Positions 14,392-18,531 of a stretch of DNA of 18,531 nt are shown here, in pieces. Positions within the stretch are counted from its first letter, which is position 1; the number at the start of each line of letters is the position of its first letter. The stretch spans positions 1 to 18,531 of the forward strand of contig JAIRYX010000316.1 of assembly GCA_031267635.1 (NCBI GenBank). Reading direction: 5' to 3'. The position numbers and the translations under genes are program-made. Under the pieces are notes generated by a model. The model was not told where the DNA came from, did not search any database, and saw nothing but the letters and a program-made list of their open reading frames with translations. This DNA is from Planctomycetaceae bacterium (GTDB taxonomy: Bacteria > Planctomycetota > Planctomycetia > Pirellulales > Thermoguttaceae).

Positions 14392-15369
14392 ATGTTGACG
14401 TCAAAACGTTTAGCAGTTTGGACAATCATTCTTGTCTTATCCGGCAATTTATTGTTTATGGTATGGTGGAGAAGCGGAAAAAATGCTACCTTATTCCCAA
14501 AGTTCGAGTATTTGGGAGTTCCTGAACAACGCGAACGAATAGACGGGTTCATTAAACAATTGTCAACAGAACGGCTTGAAGATTCCATTCATCAATTGCT
14601 CTATGACGGAACAGACCAATTTTTTTACCCGGGAACTCTGGAAAGTTCTTCTCTCAAATTCTATGAGGGTAATTTCGAAGAAATGCTGAGTAACCGCCGT
14701 TCTGTAAAAATTCTCGCTGAAATTCAAGCAATGCCGCCCAAAGAACGGGAAGCATTTTGTAAGTCATTGTTTAAACGGGCATTGGAGATTCATAAAAAAA
14801 TATTCAATGATATATTTGTGTCGCCAAATGACAACTCTGATAACACCATGACTTTGATGTCCACTCGCAATTTTTTGTGCGTTTCATTATTCGTTTCTGC
14901 GGAATTTACGTCCTTGGAAATATTTAATGACGAAATAGCTCTTTTCCATAAATTTCGAGAAGATGTTGTTATAGCTTTAAAAAATTGTGTCACAAATGGT
15001 CAATTAGAACAGGGATTCGTGAAGTACTATACTCAAGGGGGAAGCGGAAATTTGATGCCAGATAATCGTTTTCTTGTCAATGTTATGGTCATTGCGTTGC
15101 GAAGAGTTTACAAGGAAGACGATGTTGCATTGTTACTGTCGAAAATAATGCCTGATTATCGCGTAAAAGATGTACTTATTGTTCCCTGGAACGCTGATAC
15201 AACTGCTTTTGATATTCCAACTTATATGGAAGGAATACGAGTTGACTTATCGAAAGGAAGCCGAACATTACATCTATTGGAATGGCCTAGCGATTGGAGC
15301 TTTTTACAATACGACAAAGAACATGAAGTTATTGCTCAATTGGAAAAAGTGTTAAATGAATTAGAATAA
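14392..15369 (+). CDS. Membrane-anchored hypothetical protein (325 aa)
   Basis: The N-terminus MLTSKRLAVWTIILVLSGNL plus LLFMVWW forms one membrane segment (about residues 7-27) after a short basic stretch, predicting an inner-membrane anchor with the remaining roughly 300 residues outside the cytoplasm. That part is charged and mostly helical and has no motif I recognise. An AAGAGACG stretch precedes the ATG by about 6 bases. The leader contains a small ACCCCC/GGGGGT hairpin (14275-14297). The gene starts a plus-strand run and is followed after 59 bases by the EGF-like peptide gene. AT-rich like 9216-9755. Confidence 0.75.
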   Translation: MLTSKRLAVWTIILVLSGNLLFMVWWRSGKNATLFPKFEYLGVPEQRERIDGFIKQLSTERLEDSIHQLLYDGTDQFFYPGTLESSSLKFYEGNFEEMLSNRRSVKILAEIQAMPPKEREAFCKSLFKRALEIHKKIFNDIFVSPNDNSDNTMTLMSTRNFLCVSLFVSAEFTSLEIFNDEIALFHKFREDVVIALKNCVTNGQLEQGFVKYYTQGGSGNLMPDNRFLVNVMVIALRRVYKEDDVALLLSKIMPDYRVKDVLIVPWNADTTAFDIPTYMEGIRVDLSKGSRTLHLLEWPSDWSFLQYDKEHEVIAQLEKVLNELE

Positions 15370-15428
15370 CCATAATTTGCGTGTTTAATTAACTTAAAAA
15401 ATTCCTATAACTAAAACAGGAGTAAAAA

Positions 15429-15647
15429 ATGCTTGACAAATATTTACAACGTTTGTCTTTCGGAGGGCAATATTTTCTTGCCTCTGCAATCTATGTGTTG
15501 CTGAGTTTGAATATCATTGTGGCGTCATCATTAGGACATATCAATGCAGAACAAGATCAATGCGGTAATTGTTTATCGGGTGAAGTTTGTGTTGCTGTTG
15601 GTGAATCCTATGAATGTCACTGTATAGGTCAAGACGACGAACCATGA
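15429..15647 (+). CDS. Small membrane-anchored or secreted Cys-rich protein with EGF-like motif (72 aa)
   Basis: AGGAG (15418-15422) lies 6 bases before the ATG, strong support for a real small gene. Residues 13-35 are hydrophobic (a signal peptide or anchor), with a possible signal peptidase site after HINA (37-40). The exported tail has five Cys in the pattern C-x2-C-x5-C-x8-C-x-C (45, 48, 54, 63, 65). The segment SGEVCVAVGESYECHCIG matches the second half of an EGF-like domain (C-V-x(n)-Y-x-C-x-C-x-G). Disulfide formation outside the cytoplasm is expected. It is followed by a DUF1573 gene and may belong to the same transcript. Confidence 0.75.
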   Translation: MLDKYLQRLSFGGQYFLASAIYVLLSLNIIVASSLGHINAEQDQCGNCLSGEVCVAVGESYECHCIGQDDEP

Positions 15648-15727
15648 TCGAAAAAATAGACCTGTTCGGTAATTTGGTGATAGATAAGCGATATGATGCG
15701 AATTTTGTGTGTATTACTTTTCTATGA
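15644..15727 (+). CDS. Possible 27-aa peptide, start overlaps the previous stop (ATGA)
   Basis: The ATG at 15644 overlaps the TGA of the EGF-like gene, a layout typical of translational coupling. It encodes MIEKIDLFGNLVIDKRYDAN and seven more residues. The product is unusually short and could be the beginning of a decayed gene or chance. Confidence 0.2.
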   Translation: MIEKIDLFGNLVIDKRYDANFVCITFL

Positions 15728-15970
15728 TATGTGTTTCACGCAACTTGCAAATTTAAGAACAAGTCTGGCTCTTTGGAGAAGTAGAAACAGTTTGTTATTT
15801 CACATAACTTACAGTTCCTTAATTTTTACAAAAGGTAAATGAAAGTTTTATGCTGCTTTCACTTTAAAATTTTTCACCAACTTTTGCTTACCTATCGGAA
15901 GCAGGTTTTGCGATTTAAAATCGTGAATTTTGTAGCGTTTTCGGTATAGAAATATTTTTTGAGAATCCGT
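15728..15970 (+). other. Non-coding gap between EGF-like and DUF1573 genes
   Basis: About 240 AT-rich bases with no convincing ORF, repeat copy or terminator. A short palindrome CGATTTAAAATCG lies near 15911-15923. Confidence 0.4.
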
Positions 15971-16069
15971 ATGAAGTTTACACAGATATTTTTTGTTACT
16001 GCATTTATTTTTTTCATTATGACAGGTGTTTTTTTGTATTTTGAATCAATTATCGGGAACAAAGAGTAA
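15971..16069 (+). CDS. Signal peptide / membrane segment out of frame with the DUF1573 domain
   Basis: The ATG at 15971, with a weak GAGA upstream, encodes MKFTQIFFVTAFIFFIMTGV plus 12 residues, a classic export signal or anchor, and ends at TAA 16067-16069. The DUF1573 domain expected to follow such a signal is in the next frame from 16023 onward. A single-base difference, for example one T in the T7 run at 16029-16035, would join the two into one secreted protein of about 137 residues. It may be a mutation, a sequencing error in a homopolymer, or slippage. Confidence 0.5.
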   Translation: MKFTQIFFVTAFIFFIMTGVFLYFESIIGNKE

Positions 16070-16385
16070 TGTAATAATATGTGAAGAGTCGGATCATGAT
16101 TTTGGACATGTTTCAACAGGAAAGCCGCTCGTTCATTGTTTTAAACTTAAAAACATTGGTCGTAAGCCGGTTTCAATTTTAAAAGTTGCTCCGGGCTGTC
16201 GTTCATGTATCGAAATCATTGATTATCAGAAAACGCCGATTCAACCTGGCATGATAGGAGATGTTATTCTTGCTTTATTGATTGAAAACCAAACAGGTGA
16301 ATTTAAAAATTCAGCAATCGTCAAGACTGATGCTTCTGATAATGCTTATCTTCTTTTAAAGTTATATGCTTTAATTGATGAATAA
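16026..16385 (+). CDS. DUF1573 domain protein (N-terminal signal frameshifted)
   Basis: The frame, open from 16023 with only a GTG at 16026 as start, encodes 119 residues. ICEESDHDFGHVSTGKPLVH, then FKLKNIGRKPVSILKV and PGCRSC, then IQPG, follow the DUF1573 / ASH-HYDIN-like immunoglobulin fold: the DFG-x-V strand, the F-x-L-x-N-x-G strand, the CxxC-type pair (C58, C61) and the PG turn before the last strands. DUF1573 proteins are usually exported and common in Planctomycetes and Bacteroidetes, often with unknown binding functions. The GTG start lacks a ribosome-binding site, supporting the view that the true start is at 15971. The next gene starts 10 bases downstream. Confidence 0.7.
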   Translation: MFFCILNQLSGTKSNVIICEESDHDFGHVSTGKPLVHCFKLKNIGRKPVSILKVAPGCRSCIEIIDYQKTPIQPGMIGDVILALLIENQTGEFKNSAIVKTDASDNAYLLLKLYALIDE

Positions 16386-16394
16386 ATAATACAA

Positions 16395-17798
16395 ATGAAA
16401 TACAGTTTTTTAGTTATTTTTTTTACAATCCCATTTCAACTTTCAATGTTTAACTTTATAACTCCTATGATATTCCGGCATTTGAACGAGTACAACCAGC
16501 CGCCGATTCGTGATTACACGGAACGGCAAATGTTTTTGCGGTTTCATGACCGTTTTGCGACTGCGTGCGGTATTGCATTGCAAGGTTTGGAACAAACGCC
16601 TTTCACGGTGGATTTATTGCCGTATGAAAAGCCGTCGTTTTTTTCCAAATGGAAAAGCTCGTTCCGCAAAAAACAAACTCCGGCGGCTTGGGGATTTGAT
16701 TTTGGTTATTCATGCGTCAAAGCGGTACGTGTTACGTTTGATGACGAGGGCGTTTTGGCGGTGGATCAATGTTTCAATTGTCATCATCCTTACGATGGTC
16801 CGCCGCTTGATGACAACGCGGATCTTGCAAAATTGACAGACCAACAAATCGCGGACGTTTTACAAAAGCAGGAACAGAAAAGTCCGTTTGCGCACGACGA
16901 GGGAAGGACGGTACAACTACGAGTTGATCAACATCAGTTTCAATTGCTTGCGTTGGAACTATTTCTAACAAAATACGTTTACCAAGGCGAAAAAATTTGC
17001 GTTGCTTATCCGTCGCATAATCTTCTTTGTGCCAATATAACGCTACCGCAAATGACTCCGCAACAAACATGGCAGGCGGTACAATATGAAGCGAAACATT
17101 TGATGCCGGATAATCCGAATCTTTTTCAGTCGGGCTATCTTGTGCTTGGTTGGGAAGAAGACGAAGAGAATGTAATGAAACAATATATTCATCTGTTTTC
17201 AACACGTATCGGAACAACGGAAACATTACTGGCGTTGTTACAGAAATACGGCATTTCTCCGAATTTGATGACGACAAGTATTCTTGCAAATTTAAATTAT
17301 GCGCATTTGTTATCGACATTACCGCCGGTTTTGCAACCGCCGTTTCCTGAAAAAGAAACAGAACAACCAATCCAACAATCTCCTGACAACGGCGAAAGCG
17401 ATATTCCCGAGCTTCAATCTATTTTAATTTGCGATATGGGAACGCAGGGAACGGATGTGACATTTTACAATTTGCGTGAAATCAAACATCATTATATTAG
17501 CATCGGCGGTCAGGAATTTACCAAATCAATAGTAAAAACGACCGGCGAAACATTCCACATGGCGGAAGCCATTAAACGAAACCCGACCAAACGCACGTCT
17601 GACTTATCGAAAATTGTTAATGCGGTTAAGCCGGTTGCGCTGCGTTTAGTTAATGAAATCCTATTGCGCCTGCAACCGGTGCGACAATCCGGCATTCCGC
17701 TTGACCGCGTTGTCGTACTCGGCGGCGGTTTCCAACTCAATGGATTTGCCAACCATTTCAAATCACTGCTTAATGCAAAATGGGAGATTACGAAGTGA
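16395..17798 (+). CDS. PilM-like actin-fold protein, apparently permuted
   Basis: The core (about residues 98-455) matches PilM, the cytoplasmic actin-like component of type IV pilus and secretion systems: AWGFDFGYSCVKAVRV (98-113, phosphate-1 motif), a middle part with VAYPSHNLLCANITLPQM and YEAKHLMP, ICDMGTQGTDVTFYN (phosphate-2), ISIGGQEFTKSI followed by AEAIKRNPTK (about 369-400) and VVVLGGGFQLNGFANHF (adenosine motif). The protein ends about 15 residues later. In planctomycete PilM a tail follows, with F-x-x-x-YGLALQGLG...TNLLP. A segment of this type, FATACGIALQGLEQTPFTVD plus LLPYE, instead lies at residues 54-78, before the core. The first 25 residues are very AT-rich and may not be coding; later starts are Met25 or Met46. 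No pilN, pilO or pilQ is adjacent. Confidence 0.75.
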   Translation: MKYSFLVIFFTIPFQLSMFNFITPMIFRHLNEYNQPPIRDYTERQMFLRFHDRFATACGIALQGLEQTPFTVDLLPYEKPSFFSKWKSSFRKKQTPAAWGFDFGYSCVKAVRVTFDDEGVLAVDQCFNCHHPYDGPPLDDNADLAKLTDQQIADVLQKQEQKSPFAHDEGRTVQLRVDQHQFQLLALELFLTKYVYQGEKICVAYPSHNLLCANITLPQMTPQQTWQAVQYEAKHLMPDNPNLFQSGYLVLGWEEDEENVMKQYIHLFSTRIGTTETLLALLQKYGISPNLMTTSILANLNYAHLLSTLPPVLQPPFPEKETEQPIQQSPDNGESDIPELQSILICDMGTQGTDVTFYNLREIKHHYISIGGQEFTKSIVKTTGETFHMAEAIKRNPTKRTSDLSKIVNAVKPVALRLVNEILLRLQPVRQSGIPLDRVVVLGGGFQLNGFANHFKSLLNAKWEITK

Positions 17799-17890
17799 GA
17801 CAGGAGTTCTTGCTAACTTTATGATTACAGTTACGATTGGTACTTATCCATATGCGACAGGAAACTTCCCCAAATCTCCTCCAAATATCC

Positions 17891-17952
17891 GTAAGCCCTC
17901 TTATTTTTCAACGGTCACATTTACTGAAAATGAGTTTTTGAAAAGTTCCCTA
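17891..17952 (+). repeat. Interspersed module, family D, copy 2
   Basis: It shares the ordered blocks TTATTTTTCAACGGTCAC, GAAAATGAG and AAGTTCCCTA with 12466-12525. It lies about 90 bases downstream of the PilM-like gene and 31 bases before a family B module. Confidence 0.5.
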
Positions 17953-17983
17953 CAGTCAATTTTCCCGGAAAATATCACTATTT

Positions 17984-18059
17984 CAGCCCTTATTTATAAA
18001 ATTCTATTAGTAGCCCGAATTACACCACTATACGCCCTTATTCTCTTATTTTTCGTTCC
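17984..18059 (+). repeat. Interspersed module, family B, single arm
   Basis: CAGCCCTTATTTAT, ATTAGTAGCCCGAATTAC, ATACGCCCTTATTCTCTT and TTTTTCGTTCC align in order with the reverse complement of 4864-4949, and more loosely with 4771-4830. Unlike the 4.8-kb locus it has no opposing arm. Confidence 0.6.
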
Positions 18060-18321
18060 ATCGGAAGTTCCCTTTTATGCAAATCGATTTGTCGTTTTGT
18101 ACTTGAAATAAAGGGTTTTTGTGAAAATCGCACCCAGTAAATATAAATTATTTTTTGTTTTATTCTATATTTTCGGAACTTTTCTGTTTTTTATTGTTTT
18201 AAGTACCCTGTGAGTTATACTATCTTGTTGCGATGGTTTGATTTGTTTCGGATTGGGGTGTTCCCATCTGAAATTTCTTACTCGAACAAGATTGACCTAT
18301 TTTTTCATAACAGAAAATCCG

Positions 18322-18531
18322 ATGTACGTTGAAAAGTCCACCCGTATCGATAAAAAAGGTATCGTTCACACATACTATTTTTTGCGTCAATCCCGCCGCG
18401 AAGGTCAAAAAGTTATCAAAACGACAATCCTCAATATCACCAACTGGGGCGAACAAAATTGCGAAGCGTTTGCCGCTCTCCTAAAAAATAAAAAGCTATT
18501 GTCGCAAGTTGCAGAGAACATTATCGAGCCC
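18322..18531 (+). CDS. IS1634-like transposase, N-terminal fragment (runs off window)
   Basis: The ATG at 18322 opens a frame of 70 codons to the end of the window. The order MYVEKSTRIDKKGIVHTYYF, then LRQSRREGQKVIKTTILNI, resembles the N-terminus of IS1634-family (IS4 superfamily) transposases: a Lys/Arg-rich start, a Tyr-rich strand, then a V-x-x-x-I-L-x-L/N-x-G stretch. The DDE core would be downstream of the window. No ribosome-binding site is visible, as is common for transposases. Confidence 0.7.
   Translation, partial: MYVEKSTRIDKKGIVHTYYFLRQSRREGQKVIKTTILNITNWGEQNCEAFAALLKNKKLLSQVAENIIEP

Larger units (their letters stand above)
17799..18321. other. Intergenic region with repeat modules before the IS1634-like element
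   Basis: About 520 AT-rich bases without a convincing gene. It contains the family D module (17891-17952) and the family B module (17984-18059). ATCTTGTT (18222-18229) and AACAAGAT (18285-18292) are 8-bp inverted repeats shortly before the transposase start. I could not identify a terminal inverted repeat of the insertion sequence. Confidence 0.45.

Overview
The window looks like a moderately AT-rich bacterial chromosome segment, most likely from a planctomycete. The main reasons are a DUF1559-type pseudopilin with a textbook prepilin-like N-terminus and the H-X-G/DGS-type C-terminus expanded in Planctomycetes, a PilM-like actin-fold protein whose motifs match planctomycete PilM best, a DUF1573 protein, and large intergenic gaps. 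The lineage is an inference from gene families; no rRNA or tRNA gene was seen.

Left half (1-8004): the 3' end of a glutamine-amidotransferase-like (BPL_N-type) gene is followed by a minus-strand block. This holds a small 55-residue ORF, an asparagine-synthetase-like amidotransferase without an obvious catalytic N-terminal Cys, a long aspartate kinase with four ACT domains (lysC), polynucleotide phosphorylase (pnp) and ribosomal protein S15 (rpsO). rpsO lies directly upstream of pnp in the classic order, with a strong hairpin between them. Middle (8361-11469): plus-strand genes for a small siroheme sulfite/nitrite-reductase-like protein, an unrecognised 179-residue protein and GMP synthase (guaA).

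Right half (11470-18531): an accessory-looking region. It holds a decayed IS5-family transposase, several families of short interspersed repeats, the pseudopilin gene, then a plus-strand run: a membrane-anchored unknown, a 72-residue membrane-anchored EGF-like Cys-rich peptide, a DUF1573 protein whose signal segment is in another frame, and a PilM-like protein. The window ends inside an IS1634-like transposase. The clustering of pseudopilin, secreted Cys proteins and PilM-like protein suggests a cell-surface function, but this is an inference.

The most notable signals are these. (1) The PilM-like protein appears circularly permuted: sequence typical of the PilM C-terminal tail sits in front of the core, and the core ends where that tail should begin. 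(2) A family of about 55-bp palindromic-ended repeats (ends GTAACTATTC...GAATAGTTAC) occurs at four sites, plus a 91-bp relative with perfect 15-bp inverted ends. (3) A 105-bp inverted-repeat element occurs twice in opposite orientation, after guaA and after the pseudopilin gene. (4) Further modular repeats lie at about 4771-4949, 12466-12525 and 17891-18059. No CRISPR array, tRNA, rRNA, or recognisable complete new defence or biosynthetic system was found.
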